The notes: generated by a model from the sequence alone, not told the origin. A stretch of DNA of 64,000 bases from Paracamarosporium sp. OC-R06-R3 (GCA_019828545.1 JACVRA010000178.1:248001-312000); one strand, 5' to 3'; shown: positions 31,752-45,110, counted from the first letter of the stretch. Made by a program: numbers and translations.

Positions 31752-34700
31752 TCAACCCAACATGATGCCGCTTTCGAGCCCCACCACAACACCATCGGCC
31801 GGACAATTGCTACAAAGATGATGATCACAGTCCATACAGAATACGTACATGTTCCCATGCCATGGACCGTTCCCACAGGAGCACTATAAGCTTGTTAGTT
31901 CAGCCCTTTCAACCAAAAGCAGACGAGCTTACACAGTATCGATCAACGTCCATTCTCCTCCGTTTGTGAACTGGCGCTGACGCAAACTCTTCCACAGAAT
32001 ACTTTCTTTTCCTTGACACATCTTCTGGAACAGGAATTGAAGGTGGTATGGGCGGGGTTTTTGAAGGCGCTTCATACAACTCGTATGTCCCACCGTCTAC
32101 CTCATCAACGGTGGATGGCGGACTGTCATCCGCCTCGCCATCGCCATCCTCGTCGCCGTCGTCATCGAACTTCGCCCGATCCGTCTCCATCAAGATCTCT
32201 CCTTTCGTCTTCCTTGCTTCCATACAGAGCCATTGCTCAATACCCTTTTTATCTTTGTTGAAATGTGCGTCTATATGATCAAACCTTTCGTCCCAAGCGG
32301 CGTTGTGCTTTTCCTTCAACTTTATAATCGTCTGGCAGAAGCCGCACCAAAATTGTCCTTGGTAATTTTTGCCAATACGACAAGCCTTTACTTCGTCCTG
32401 GGCATCCGAGTCCTTAGATACTTGATGTTCGTTCCTAAGGTGCAGTTTAAATAACTCGGCGCGCGGAAACAATTCCCCGCAGGGCGCTTGAAGGGATGGA
32501 TCCGTCTTGTTACAACGGAAACATTCCATCTGGAAATGTTGGCTGTTCTCGTGACGTTTCCAATCTGATTTCGCTCCAAATCGTTTGTGACATCTAGGGT
32601 ACGTACAGCCATAGGGCTTGGTGTGTCGTTTCAAGTGTTTCTTCATGTCGCAGGCTCGAGCCAGAGTAACTTCACAGTGACTGCATCGAAGCTTATCTGA
32701 AAAGGATACCCTCGAAGAGCGACGCGATCGCGATCGAGATGTCAGTGGGGAGCTTCTGCTTTGTCTGATGAGATTAGATATCGCTTGGGAGGCCTTGAGA
32801 GCTTCTGTTTTCGTCATGGCGGTATCCAAACGTGGATGTTCCGGCTCGAAGTCATTGGTCGAAGAATCCTTAGATGGATCATTGCTGCTTGCCCGCTTCT
32901 GTTGGGTCGTACCAGACAGTACTCGCAATACCACGTTCTCTAGGTCTGCACCATCAGCAGAAGGATCGGCCTGGTACTCAGCTATCAAGGCTTTGCCGAA
33001 TTTCTGAAGAGCTATGCGTTGTTGTTGTTCGGCATGGGTCATATGTCTCTGCTGTTCCGCCTTGGTCTGAGGTGCACTGGACAGTTGGGGGCAAACTGAG
33101 GTAACGGGAGGTGGTTGACATGATGCAACATCCGCAAGCGTCTTGAGGGAGTCTTGGCGCTGGCGCTCCGTTGGATTGATGTCCTGGGAAGATACAAGAG
33201 TAGTGGATTTCATTCTATTATTGGTTCCTGCGTGTAGTTCTGGGGCTTTCAGAAACTGATCGCTCTCGCGACGAGTCATTCGATCAACCTCCAAGGCGTA
33301 CTTATGGGAGACAGGATCAAAGCTGGTGACCCAAGGGTTCTCGTCCTGGTCTGGGGTTAAGCTTATTCCGGACGCAGGATCATCAAGCTCATTACCAGCA
33401 ACCTGCCTCTCAACGCCAATCCCGGCAAGCATATCGGCCTGGGTCATCGCCGAAGGTGGTATTGGACCTCGATATGCGGATCTGTAAGGATTAGTGCAAC
33501 GGCAAATTTTGTGCTCGCTAAAAACTACTTACTTGCGAATAAGCTCGAACTCATCTTCGCCCTTGTGCATGCGACTGATGTGTTGTTTGAAGTTATCTAG
33601 CCGTGGCCAAATCTTCCCACGATTACGGCAATGCTCAGAGGCACACTGATACGAGTCTCTTTCTACACCGATGCGATGTACACTTTTTTTGTGCCGCTGG
33701 AGGTCGTTGATCGTAGTGAAGCCTTTACCTTGCGCTGCTCGACGACAACCATCGACGTCGCAATTATGTGGCTTATCATGTTTGAGCATATGCTTCCTGC
33801 AAACGAAACGTGAGCAAAGGTGATGATGATATCATTTATTCGTACGTACTTAAAGTCCGAGGGGCATTTTGATATTTCTTTACACTTTGAGCACCTATAT
33901 GTGGTCTTGTTCGGACCCGTGCTGCGGCCACTGTACTGCGAAGCCTGGTCTGATAGAGGTGGAACATACTCCGTCGACTCGCTTGGTGCAGAGCTGACGT
34001 GTAGGTGCTGCATTTGGAATATGTCAGAAGGCAGGTCCTGGTCAACACGTTCTGGCTCGTTGCTCATCACAGACTGCGGCGCTGGATGCGTGTAATATCC
34101 AGAGTCGGATCTAGGTTCCACCATACTTTCCATGTCTGATGCAGGGCGGTTCTGGTATTGTCCAAAGCTCACATTTGCTCTCGAGAATGAAGAGCGGTCT
34201 GAAGTGGTTTCGTTGTTGTATGCTACCCGCATCGGATTCCATGGCTCATCGTGCCGAGCACTGCTGTACATGCGTAAGGATAGTGAATCCATAGGAGGAG
34301 CATTGTCAGCTCTTTCGTTCAAGCTAGCCATTCCATGAGCTGTAGTTGTTTGTGGATTTCGAGCGTGTGGCAAGGGGCCCGTAGAACTTGTACCGAACCC
34401 AGATTGGAATGGGTAGAAAGGGGGTGATACATGATCGAAATCGCTGGGGCTTCTCATATTGGAGGGAGGGCGTCCAGCATGACCCGGGATACTAGAGAAA
34501 GGGATACCTTGAGGATTGGTGTTGATCCCGCTATCCGGTGAATGCAAGCCAGGCGATATACCGGGACGGCTAGGAAAGTACGCATGGGCAGTCATTGTGG
34601 TAGATACAGTTCCTGGCGGGCTCGGAATGTTCTGCAAAGATTCCGGTCCTTGGTGCCTCCATTGTTGATAGTCGTTGCCGGCCTGAGGAGCCTGAGGATC

Positions 34701-34817
34701 GTAATACTAGGAGAGTTACATGTGGAAACATGGTCGAAATGTGGGATGAGCACATACATGCGAGCCATCAGCGTCTATGTAATGTATGGCAGGGTATTTC
34801 TCGCTCGGCTGTGACAT
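31752..34817 (-). CDS. Large multi-finger C2H2 zinc-finger protein with Cys-rich tail, 953 aa
   Basis: Five exons: 34817-34758, 34706-33850, 33796-33533, 33481-31933, 31883-31752 (introns 51, 53, 51 and 49 nt; total 954 codons). The N-terminal ~290 residues are Ser/Pro-rich and disordered, as in activation domains. A first finger group follows at about 290-380 (YRCSKCKEISKCPSDFKKHM; CDVDGCRRAAQGKGFTTIND; YQCASEHCRNRGKIW), then a Gln-rich linker, an RS patch and a second group at about 665-790 (LRCSHCEVTLARACDMKKHL; YGCTYPRCHKRFGAKSDWKR; FWCGFCQTIIKLKEKHN). A basic KRRR patch precedes the last exon, which adds CCSCGNGPWHGNMYVFCMDC and DHHLCSNC. Without that splice the protein would stop at 31909. 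Probably a nuclear DNA-binding regulator; its targets are unknown. Confidence 0.85.
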
Positions 34818-36352
34818 ATCGGTGCCTAATCAGTGTCAGCGACGATTACCGCCTGAGGCCACAACGCCCACGTGCGAATGCAAACGCTGGCATTCTCCCA
34901 CGCAAGCTTCCACACGTACCGAATGATCACACCGAGACAGGCTCGTCTTGACGTTGAATCAAAAGATATGGACCGACCTACCAGAAGGTAGGCTGCAGCC
35001 TTCAGCCTGATTGCTCGTGTTTGGTAGAGAAAGATCACAGGAAGTGGGAAAGGTGAGCGATCATTGCAGTAGTATACCCTTATGCGGCTCACCGCCCCAT
35101 GCGCTGACGACCGCCACACGTCGGACCGTTGACTGGGAACCGGTCCACTGTATGGGCGAAGGACCTCTCGTCGCACGCACGGGCGCCGGTGTAGAATCCG
35201 GCCAAGTCGAGCGAGATGCCGGCACAAGCGACCACAATTTGAGAGTGCTACCAAGCGAGGTGGGTGCAGGTCAGGCCTGGATCATGTGGCATGGTGGCAT
35301 GCGCGAAGTAAGGCTCTCTAGCCAGTTTTGGTGGTGGTGAAGGGTCGATGCAGCGAGCTGCGGGCGGCCTCCGACGCAAGAGGGCACAAGGCGACGGTTG
35401 CCTTCTTTGCCAAGCGGACGAACACCACCACACGGAGACCAGCGACGACGCCCACACAAGGGTGGCTGTGCCGACGAGCGGGTGCTAGTGACGACTATAC
35501 GGGCTCAGCGTGTTGTGCCAGGGCTGTGGTCGCTCCAGGCCATCGAGCGTGGCCATGGTAGAGATGCTCGCAGGCTGTCGAGCACAGAGGCCCAACCCGC
35601 AGCATCCCAACAGCGGGACTCATCTCATGGGCAGATAATACCGCAACCGTCTCAAGCACCCTGGCTCACTCGAAAGGAGAGTCGTACGTCAAGTAATATC
35701 GCCCTGCCCGCAGCGAGCCAACGAAGCCCACGCGCACTCGATGGTGCAAGGCTGATATTCAGCCCTATGCCCAATGGCAGGGCGAAACGACGTACAACCA
35801 TCACGCCCACATCCACACTTGCCTGTTCCGGCTTGCTTCGTGCCTCTCAGCCCAGTGTGCCGACGTGGGTCACTCCTTGTTGATCGACCAATCGCCATTC
35901 ATGAGCCGCGCCAGCCTTGCCGGCATGGGGAGCGCGAAAGCGAAAGCGAGAGCAGACGCTCGCAACGTTGCGATGCAATGATGCGCACGGAGAGATGCTG
36001 AGTTGAATAGTAAACTTCGATTCTGATTGTGCAGTCGACGCTCGCACATGCTAGAGAACAGGAAAGGAAAGTCCATAAGCGAAAGGAAGAACGCCTGAAA
36101 TGCGTCCACGGCCATCGTCAAAATCGTCAAGATCCATTGTGTACCACCCCCTTCGTCAACGAGCAAGCAAACCGACCAACACCGATATCCTCTATAAAGA
36201 AGAACTCCAACGTACCATGGGGATATCTAAACGACGAAAGAAGCGTGAAAAGAAAAAAAATTCCAAAATCAAGTCAAGCGAGTGCACCTTCAACCACGCC
36301 ATTTCTCACCGTCACACAATGTAGCGCTATGGAACGGTAAATCGTCGTCAGC
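34818..36352. other. 1.5 kb intergenic region
   Basis: Upstream (promoter and 5' UTR) of the zinc-finger gene at 31752-34817 and downstream of the next. High-GC overlapping frames between 35000 and 36000 have no domain-like sequence. No RNA gene recognised. Confidence 0.45.
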
Positions 36353-39300
36353 TTACTGTGCCTGATACTGATAGTTGCGCTGCGGCGCAGTCATGTATGT
36401 CATGTCTGGATACGCAGCAGGCTGCTGATATTGCATGGGGTTCGTTGTGTCGAACCCACTCATATCAGTCATTCCGTTCGAGCCCATGCTTTGTGGCTCT
36501 TGCGTAAAGTATGTCGACGCCATTGTATCCGTCGAAAAAGGGGTCGTGTCCACGGGAGAAGTATTGAACATTGACGTTTGCTGTCCAATCGCCGACACAG
36601 GCGTCATAGGGAACCGATTGATCCCAGGCTGTATATTGCCGTTGATGTACGGCTGGTTGGGAATCTGGAGATTATTGACATATGCGCCTCGTGTTTTGGG
36701 AGGCTCTTGCAACCCAGGATATGTTCTTCCAGAATAGTTATGATTGTTTTGTATAGCATAATTGGCATAGTTGCCGTTTGGTACTGGCTCTTGCGGGTTT
36801 TTGTAAGGCACCATCTGTGGGGGCGGATATGTGTGCATGACACTCGACGCTGCACCAGGCGAATCAGAAGGATATTGTCCATATGATGGGTCGATTCCAG
36901 GCGCCAGGGTTGAGTTCGGGTTGTAGCGAGAAGGGTTATCCACAGGCGATCGATTCGGCGTGGCCGAAAGCTTGCGGGATTCTGGCATCTCGACCACCGG
37001 GCTAATAACGGTGTCGGCGCTGATTTGCTTCTGGTCTACGAGAGGCAGTATTGGCATGCTGATCTGCTCCATATGCTTTGCGAGATGCACCGTAAGTTTT
37101 TTCCAACTGGTACAGATATTTCCGCAAAATCGGCAGGGTTCATCTTTCGGCTGTTTTGTCGTGTCACGGCGGCACCGAGCTACCAGTCCCCAAATATCAT
37201 CTGCATGCATGTAAGCCACCAAGAATTCCCACATTGTGGAAAAACATACCTGTATCCGCATTGCCGGGTGCGTCTTTTGTTGCGCCCTTGCCAGTCCGTT
37301 GCCGCGGTTCTGCAATTTTATGCTCTCGCACGAGATGCTGAACAAAATTATCCTTTCGGTAGCACGTGTGGTTACAATCAGCAATCTGGCAAGTCCAGTG
37401 TTCTAATTGTCGATGACGCTCATTCTCATGCCTGACCCAGTCGGCTTTCCGCTTGAAGGATTTTGGCTCACCACAGTTGGGGAAAGTGCAAGTAAACGGT
37501 TGAACATCCTCGTGAACATGCTTCGTCCAGTCAGACGGTTTATAGAACTTCTTCACTTTGAAGCATAGGGGACATTCGAATTCGGCAGGGAGACGCTTGA
37601 CTGGAGGTAGTGGAACACCGGAGGGAAACCCGGCAGCGGCGAGCGTGCCCTCCGCGGGAGTTTCGCCGTCGTCATCGTCAGATCCAGGAGCAGTAACTTG
37701 GAAGCCAAGGAATGGTGCCTCGCCATCTTTGTTTCCAGCTTTAGGGGTCAATTGTTTGGAATCTCCGCCCAGCTCAGTGCAGAACTTGTGAGAGCTACTA
37801 TTAGACGAGCAGTTCCCACTTTCAACCGCAATGCGATGCTTAACCTTAAACTCGAGGAGGCGCTTATATCGTCTGACCTGCTCTTGTGTGATCCGTTCGA
37901 CCATATAATCTGTCAGCCGTGGGTTGAGTTGCCTGGCGTGAGTCTTGAAGCCTTCGGGTGTCGGAATGATAGGATCAGAGCGAACCTCAAGGTTCATGGT
38001 GATAGTATCTTGAATATCGTCGTCGTCGTCATCCCCAGCCGGGCTTGGCTGTGCTGATGGTTTGGTAGCTTCTGTCTCGGCTAATGGTGAAGCAAGCATC
38101 GGCATGGGCGGTCCTCCGTGTTGTGTCATAAGCTCGGCTAAACCTGGAGATTTGCCAATATCGCTACGACTTCTACTACGCCTGATCGCATTTTTTGTAT
38201 TCTGGTACCAAGTTCCGGTATTCGGGGTAAGACCTGTTGAACTAGGAGGTCCAACGTCCCGCCCATGGCTTACAACACTGGTGTCTAACCGGGGTGATTT
38301 TGGCCGGCCCCAACTGCCCATCCGTTTTGGCTTTTCTATCAAAGGCTCTTTGGGCTTCTCAGCCACATTCTCTTGTGATTGTGGCTGTACAGGGATGCTA
38401 CCTTTACGTTTCAAGAGATTGGTAGGTTTGCGCGTGGGAAGAATATTTTCTAGAAAGCTAGGACGTCTTTGCCTGTCTTTTTGTTTCTTGAGGTCCGGTT
38501 CAATAACCTTAATGACGCCTGGGGCGGCCCTGATACTGCCCAGGTCAGACTCGCTGAGACGACGCGACCCAACAGTGGCGGCAAGCGAAGCTGATTCAAC
38601 GTCTTTTGCTCGAATACGGAATCGCATCATTGCGGCGCTCGAGGTGGGTGGTTGATAACGTGTTGATGATGTTGGCGGTTGTGAGGGAACGTCAACCCAT
38701 GGGCGGACGATAGTACCGAGCAAGCTACCATGCTGAAGAGGAGGGAAGTACGAGACCTCATTATCAGCTTGGCTAGCAACAACACTGACTTCAGCTGGCG
38801 GCGATTCGGGAATTTCGTCGTCATCGTCGCTCTCATCATCATTTTCGCTGCGCTCGTCTATGTAAAGCCCCGGACCTGGAACGTTAGAGTCGTCGATCCT
38901 TTCAAAATCTGTTCGCACCCCAAGACCAAAGCCGGCCCCAATGTGATGTCGACTATGAGCATCGTTTGTGCTCTTTGCCCTGCGCCGGGTTGTGAATGGT
39001 TTCAACAGACTTGTCGAAGAACCTCCATCTCCGGCCTCACTGCCAACCTCGCTTTTGGATAGCCAATCATGAACGTCGAGCTTCTTCTCCTCTTTCCTTC
39101 TTTGGTCGGCAATCTCGTCAAGGCTAGGAACCCACGCATCGCCCATGGCGTCACGATCATCTGGTGTGAGACCTGCCTGACCAGACGCCGAGTTAGTCAT
39201 CCACGAACCATCCTCGTTGCGCTGGGCACTTCGGACAACAGGCTGCAGTCGCACTGGCTGTTTCACATCATCATCATCACCGTCATCCGAAGACTCGTCG

Positions 39301-40301
39301 TTCGGGAAAGGAGAGAGATGGTTGCCTGAGCGGCGACTACCATGGCTGCGCTTGCTCATAGGTCTGCTAACATCGGAATGGGAAGGCGAGTCTCTTCCGC
39401 CATAGTTCTCTACACGAACGATAGGGCTGGTCAGGTGCGTTGCACGGGGCTGTGGATTGGCAAGAGACATATTGCTGGGGCTGTTTGTCAGGGCTGGACT
39501 TTGTTGCTGTTGTTTGATCGGCGTCGAGTGCTGAGGTGGTGCAGTACGACTGGGGGGTGTGGATGAAGTACTGTATTCGAGACCAGTATATTGGACGTTA
39601 GGAAAGTTGGCATTCCTCGACGTCTCGTCAGTAACAACGGGACTAGAATTATTGGTTGGACAAGGTGACAAGAGCTGGGAGTGGGAATCTAACCGAGCAT
39701 TGCTTGGAACAGTAGGTGCCTGGGCGTTATATGTAGCCAAGGTATTGCTGGCCAACATAGACATATCTACTTCTCCTTGGAATTGATGGTATGTTTGAGG
39801 CGCGACGTGGTCTCCAAAGTTCAATTGTTGGAAAGATTCGTCAAGAAACTGGCCGTTGAATGTGGGAGTCGCATAACTGCTGAGATCGTGATAACTTGGG
39901 TCGCTCATGTACCCAGCCTCTGGGCTGAGATGGTCCACGGAGTGGGAAGGTGAAATGCTATGACCGTTCCGGCTGTGACTGGCAGGGGAGAGGCTGTAGT
40001 TGTTTGCCTGCATATACGCGTTGGTCGGTGGGTACGTCTGATTGATAACGTCGGGATGTAAGGAAGAGTCGAAGGATGACCCAGTGTTCGGAGTGAATGC
40101 AGTTTCCTGGCCAGTGCTCATAGAGCTATAATCGATCATGGATGTAGGTTCCGCAGAAAACGTGAACTGGCCATGGGCGTCAGGTAATAAGAAGTTGCCT
40201 GAGGAAGCAGGGAGGAGTGTATTCGTCGATCCATCGTCAGTGTGGCGCTGCTCGCGCCGTTGACTATTAAAAGCATGTGGGCGGTTGTCCATGGTATTCA
40301 T
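36353..40301 (-). CDS. Very large C2H2 zinc-finger protein, 1299 aa
   Basis: Exon 1 40301-37250 and exon 2 37200-36353 with a 49-nt intron (GTATGT donor, TGCAG acceptor); 1300 codons in total. Residues 1-~900 are mostly disordered Ser/Pro/Asn-rich sequence with acidic runs (SSDDGDDDDV; DDDDDDIQDTITMNLEVRS) and basic patches (RRSRSRSDIG). Zinc fingers lie at about 905-1000: FECPLCFKVKKFYKPSDWTK, FTCTFPNCGEPKSFKRKADW and WTCQIADCNHTCYRKDNFVQ. The splice joins these to DDIWGLVARCRRDTTKQPKD and a further finger-like unit EPCRFCGNICTSWKKLTVHL around 1045. The tail is Pro/Gln/Tyr-rich. The RKADWVRHENERH linker is typical of a pleosporalean C2H2 family. Expected to be a nuclear transcription regulator; no target can be inferred. 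Confidence 0.85.
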
Positions 40302-43300
40302 TATGGGGACTTGCTCGGGACCTGGAAGGCAGAACCCAAGGCGAACCGGACGTCGCGATAGAAGCGGCGATAGACGTAGGATCCCGCGTCAATCAGCTCC
40401 ACCTCGGCAGAGGAAAGGATCCGAAGTAACGTGACTGGCGCGTTTGCTGCTCAGGGAGCCATAACGCTGCCTGGCAGCCTAGAACGGAGACAAGGCGATG
40501 GCACACGAGGAGAGGCGAAAGAGCGCGGACGGTTGAGGCGCGCGACGCGCCAGAAAACGAGCAAACTGGCGCGAAATGGCGAGAAGAGGCGAGAGCAATA
40601 CCAGCACCCGTCCAGGAGGAAAGATCGTTGAATGATGAAGTGTCGCAATGCGGGATTCGCCTCGCACAGGGATAGTAGAACAGCCGCAGAGGCTAATGGG
40701 CAGTGCTAGTCCTTCACGGGACGAAAAGCCCCGCGGTCGTTCGAGGGTGGAGGTCGAGAGATGAAGGCTGCGGACTGCCAGGGAAGCTTTGATGCTGAAA
40801 CGTAGGCGTGAAGCGTACGATGTGGCTGCGATTGAAAGCCAGCCGCAGCAGCAGCGAGCAACTGGAGGCACCGGTCAAGGCTGACTCCCGCAGGGACGAT
40901 GCCAAGGCGGTGCGAGGGGCGCCAGGTGTGAGCGGCAAGCGGCAACGTTACCTCCAGAAAGCGAGTGCGCCAGCGGGGAACAGAGTAAGAAGCACAGCTG
41001 TATCGGAGGTCGAGCACGATGACGGGATGGGAGCTAACTGGCAACTCGAGGCAGATTTACAGATATGCGACAGAACACAGCCTCAAGCTCTGTCAAGCTC
41101 TGGGGGTGGATGAGGGGCGTGCGCGTGTGTGGCTATGCTGCAGCACGATCCGACCATGGCAAGCTTCTTCTACTAATTGTGCTCTTTCCACTGGATTCCG
41201 AGCTGTTCCCGCCTCTAGAGCTCATCGCTGTGTTTTCAGGAGAAGCATCACATCAGCTCGCTCGTCGTGAGAAGGCGAAAGCCGTTGTGCCCGGCGCTTA
41301 CTTCGTAAACGGGCTGCCGAGAGCTATAATCAGGAAGCCAAGCTTTGGGTTGCTGGCAACGGAAAGCCACCAGCAGTGCAGCGACATCGAAGGGTCTTTG
41401 CAACATGATTGAAGCTTTCTGTTCCTGGTGTTCGCGCGACCATGCTCCTGGGCGTAACGAGCGTCATCTTTTTCTGCGCGTCTGACATGCACTCGACCGA
41501 GCCTCTTCAGCCCTGTTACAAAGTTGGCCATGCTATGGTCCGGCTCCCGCTTCATTACCAGCCGCTGCGGAAAGCCTTCCGAGCGGCACCGATAGTGGGG
41601 TATCTAGCCGGCTCGCAGAGGCCGCGTCAAATTGGCTTCCCATCGCGACAACATGCCACAACCGCAGCTTTGAATTTGGATGGGCGAGTAGTTGCTCGCC
41701 CAAAATAGCCGTTCTCAAGAGCCACACATCATGCAGCAGCCTCCAATAGGCGCCGCCACTAAAGTCGACACTGCATTGCTGACTGTGATCTAGTCTATAA
41801 CAGCAGCTATTGTCATATGTGGACGGATTTTGAATGCTTGCATGCCGGAGACGGAGTTTTGTTATCGAGGACGCTGTCGCCTGTCAAATGCCGCTTGCTG
41901 ATGAATCGGACAGACAAGTCCGTAGGCGAAAAAAGAGTATCAGAAGTTGAGGGCTGCTCGATCCTGACACCGACGAACCCGTGACTGAAACTGACTGCAT
42001 GTGCTTTCGCGCGCGTCGCGATCGCTTACCTCGTCCGTTTTAGCAGAATGGTATTGCTTGTTGATACCACCGTCGTCGTCGTCGGATTGATTCTCCCCAG
42101 AATTCGAATTTGAACATTCACTGCCCCTGTATTACTCGAGTCAGATGTCTGCGAGCTAAGTTGTTATGTGAGGATTCGTTCTTGTTCAGGAGGCGCGTTC
42201 TCTCATGCCCCGGCTGCAGGATACTCGAGCCACCCCACATTCTTGGCATTCGAACAACAGGACCACGATCGAGGACTATTGAGGACAGATACTGCAAAGG
42301 AACAATGAGTTCATTTCCGGCCAATTCGTTGCTCGGCTTCGCTCCTTAGTCGGGTCCGAGATGCAGGTACCCGTAAGACTACGTGGGGTATGAACCCTGG
42401 TGTCATTCGCTTGCTCACAGAAAGGTGAAACTGCACAGGTTTTCCGATAAAACATGAGGGCAGTAGCGTTCCGTCCGATACCGGTAGTGAATGGTAAGGA
42501 CTCCATCTAAAGCGGCAACGATGTCTGAGCAAGCCGTAGGACTTTGCTAGGCTGTCTTTTCAGACGGCCAAGAAAGGGTGTGAAGTGAGACGAGTCAGTT
42601 TCGAAAGCAACATGACGTTGTGCGATGGTTCAGGGACACGGCAATTAGTTGAGGTGGTATGAGCCTGGTGAGCCCGGAAGCTGAACGGTGACAAGCACAC
42701 GGCTTGCGGCAGCGCAGGGCAATCTCGAGATGGAAGCTTGAACACGGTAAAATGACGATTCGGGCTTGCGGGTCGGCTTCATCCCAAGACGGTGGGTACC
42801 TTCAGGAAGTCACCGGAAAATTAGTGACAGGCGCAGGCCTGGGGGTTGCGGTCAGCCAACAACGGTCCAACACTAGTTGGTTCGGTCGCGTCGCTGTAGG
42901 CGCAGGCAAGCTGGCACCGTGCATGGCTGGCATCCGACGCGACAGATTCAGAGAAAAGAATGCCAGAGAGTGCGCGGTGGTGGTCGAGAGATGATCGACG
43001 GCGCGGATGATGTTAGGCGCGACTGCAGGCGAGCGCGGGTGCACGTGAGGTGGGGAAGGAGCAATGGGCCAGGCGTCGAGGGGCAGGCGCCGCCGACGCG
43101 CGAATGCTCGGGCGTAGGGAAACTAGCACGGCGACGAACCACACTCCACTTCAAAGTAAGCCAACGACTAGCCGCCATGGACGGCTCTCGTGGCTGTTGT
43201 TTTTCTACCTCGTCCCCGACCTCCTCTCGACCGCCGGTGTCTGCGTCCACTCACCATCGTCAGCGCTGTCAGCGGCCCAAGCGTCACAATTGAACATTGC

Positions 43301-43492
43301 AGCTTTGCATGTGACAACGTCACCCAATCCCTCCACACCCATCCAAGAGAGGCCACTGGCTGGGCCGCCGACAATATTGTTGAGATCTTATCGAAAACTC
43401 CGTTGTCCCGCCACCTCTCAAAGTCCGACAAAGCTCCCATCGCCGCCCAAATACTGGCTCAATCCCCGCTGCTACAGTTTACTGCATACACC
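40302..43492. other. 3.2 kb intergenic region between divergent genes
   Basis: Lies between the start of the large zinc-finger gene (minus) and the gene at 43493 (plus). Frames here are short or GC-driven. An ATG at 43177 in good context (GCCGCCATGG) opens a 38-codon frame that stops at 43293, a possible upstream ORF. No gene recognised. Confidence 0.45.
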
Positions 43493-44671
43493 ATGGCGGG
43501 TTCACTCATACCGCCGCCCAACGCGAGGGAGCTTCTTCCACCACTGCTGGCCTGCCTGGCCACGGCAAGTGCCTCGCGACAACCGCCCCCGGCACTTCTC
43601 CCTCTTCTGTCGCCTATCCTCCGCCAGCGTGTCCAGCTGCTCGCTTCAGACAACTGGCTGTCTCTCTTGTGCTGGGACAACCAGGTGGCATCCCGTTTGC
43701 CAGAAGCCGTCAAAAACCTGCATGTCGAGCCGCATCCCGCCTCAGGCGAAATCGAAGTCGAAGATCCCGATCAGATTCTCTATCGCCGATCGGATGCGGA
43801 AACCCTTCACGCAAAGCTGGTCCTAGGGGAGTATGGCATTGTGCCCATGTACTTGTGGTGCACGGGTGGAGACCAAGGAAATCGTTGGGAATTATCCGAA
43901 CTGAGGGGAATCCAGGACATGGATGACGGCACCGAGTGGTTCCAGAACATGGACGAGGCGGCTGATGCTGGATTCCGCCGAACACAGTCCAACATCAACG
44001 GGGCCACAAGCCAACCTACAGCTTCTCTACGATCGGAACCACAGCCATCGCAATCAAATGATGACGAGGATGACGGTTCCTATTGGGCCGCATATGATCG
44101 GACGCCAGGCCGAACCCCGCACAAGCAGTCTCCTGCACCCCCGTCAAATGCTCGCGTACAGATTGGGCCTACGCAGTCAGAACTCGAATATTTTGCCCGC
44201 TACGCATCAGAAGTACAACCAGCAATGGACCCTCACGACCCAGATGAGGAAGTTGCTGGACCGGGAGAATCGACGCTCAATGGCAACTCATTTGGTTTTG
44301 CCCAGCCAGATAATTCAGAATCTTCTAGGCAGCGGTCCGATGCTCCCAACGACGTAAACCATGTCAACGGGGTTCGCCGAGACTCTCCTCACGACAATAA
44401 GCCTGAACATATTGAATCAGTAGCGGACACCCGATATTATGATCTTAACCATCCACGACCAGCTTCCTCTGCATCAACAAATTCAGTGGAAAGACTGGAG
44501 CGCGAAGCGGACAATCACAGTCAGGCTGAGCTTGCAATTAAACAACACATAAGCACAGATATGAAGAGCTTGTTCCGCTTGGCGAGGGCGTCGGGCATTG
44601 ATAGGGAAGAGTTTGAGCGGATTATCAAGCGAGAATTGGAGGTTCTTCCATTATTGGAGCAAGACGAATAA
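43493..44671 (+). CDS. Conserved fungal protein of unknown function, 392 aa
   Basis: Single exon. The start is the ATG at 43493 (ACACCATGGCGGG, MAGSLIPPPNARELLPPLLA); the frame extends upstream to a GTG at 43190, but no in-frame ATG exists there. The N-terminal ~130 residues are folded-looking (LLSPILRQRVQLLASDNWLS; WCTGGDQGNRWELSELRGI), followed by an acidic low-complexity middle with DDEDDGSYWAAYDRTPGRTP. A conserved C-terminal helix follows, IKQHISTDMKSLFRLARASG then IDREEFERIIKRELEVLP. This combination recurs in ascomycete hypothetical proteins; I know no function. No signal peptide or membrane segment. Confidence 0.8.
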   Translation: MAGSLIPPPNARELLPPLLACLATASASRQPPPALLPLLSPILRQRVQLLASDNWLSLLCWDNQVASRLPEAVKNLHVEPHPASGEIEVEDPDQILYRRSDAETLHAKLVLGEYGIVPMYLWCTGGDQGNRWELSELRGIQDMDDGTEWFQNMDEAADAGFRRTQSNINGATSQPTASLRSEPQPSQSNDDEDDGSYWAAYDRTPGRTPHKQSPAPPSNARVQIGPTQSELEYFARYASEVQPAMDPHDPDEEVAGPGESTLNGNSFGFAQPDNSESSRQRSDAPNDVNHVNGVRRDSPHDNKPEHIESVADTRYYDLNHPRPASSASTNSVERLEREADNHSQAELAIKQHISTDMKSLFRLARASGIDREEFERIIKRELEVLPLLEQDE

Positions 44672-45110
44672 TTATATGTGACAAGGGAAGATAACGAGGT
44701 CAGGTATTTGTTTGTTACGAGGAGACCTACAGCGATGCGCGCGTGTTGAGGCAAATTTGCATTTTCAAGCCAGCGTTTCCCTGCAACTGCATCAACGGCG
44801 GCGTTCTTGATTCTTTGGCGTTTGTACGAGGCTAATGTCGATATATCAATAACGCATTTCCTGAATAGAATGTCTTGACAATAGATCTTTATAGCGCACG
44901 TTACGTGAAGATTGGTGGTATCTATGCAATAATCCATACAAATTGCTTTTGTGCACAAAATGCCTCTCTCAGCATCTTGACTTTATGTGCATACCACTTT
45001 TAAGCAAGCTGACGCTGCGCAGTCTCGCAAGTCGCACGATGGATAGTTGCGGACCGTCTTCGGAGGTCCAGATGTGCTTAAGAGCTTCTTTCCTCTCTAT
45101 ATCATTAATC
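44672..45110. other. Intergenic between convergent genes
   Basis: 3' regions of the genes at 43493 and 45111. No gene seen. Confidence 0.5.

Noticed and set aside
43190..43492. Extension of the 43493 gene to a GTG start
   Set aside because: No ATG in that frame; the ATG at 43493 has a good context and fits the protein start.
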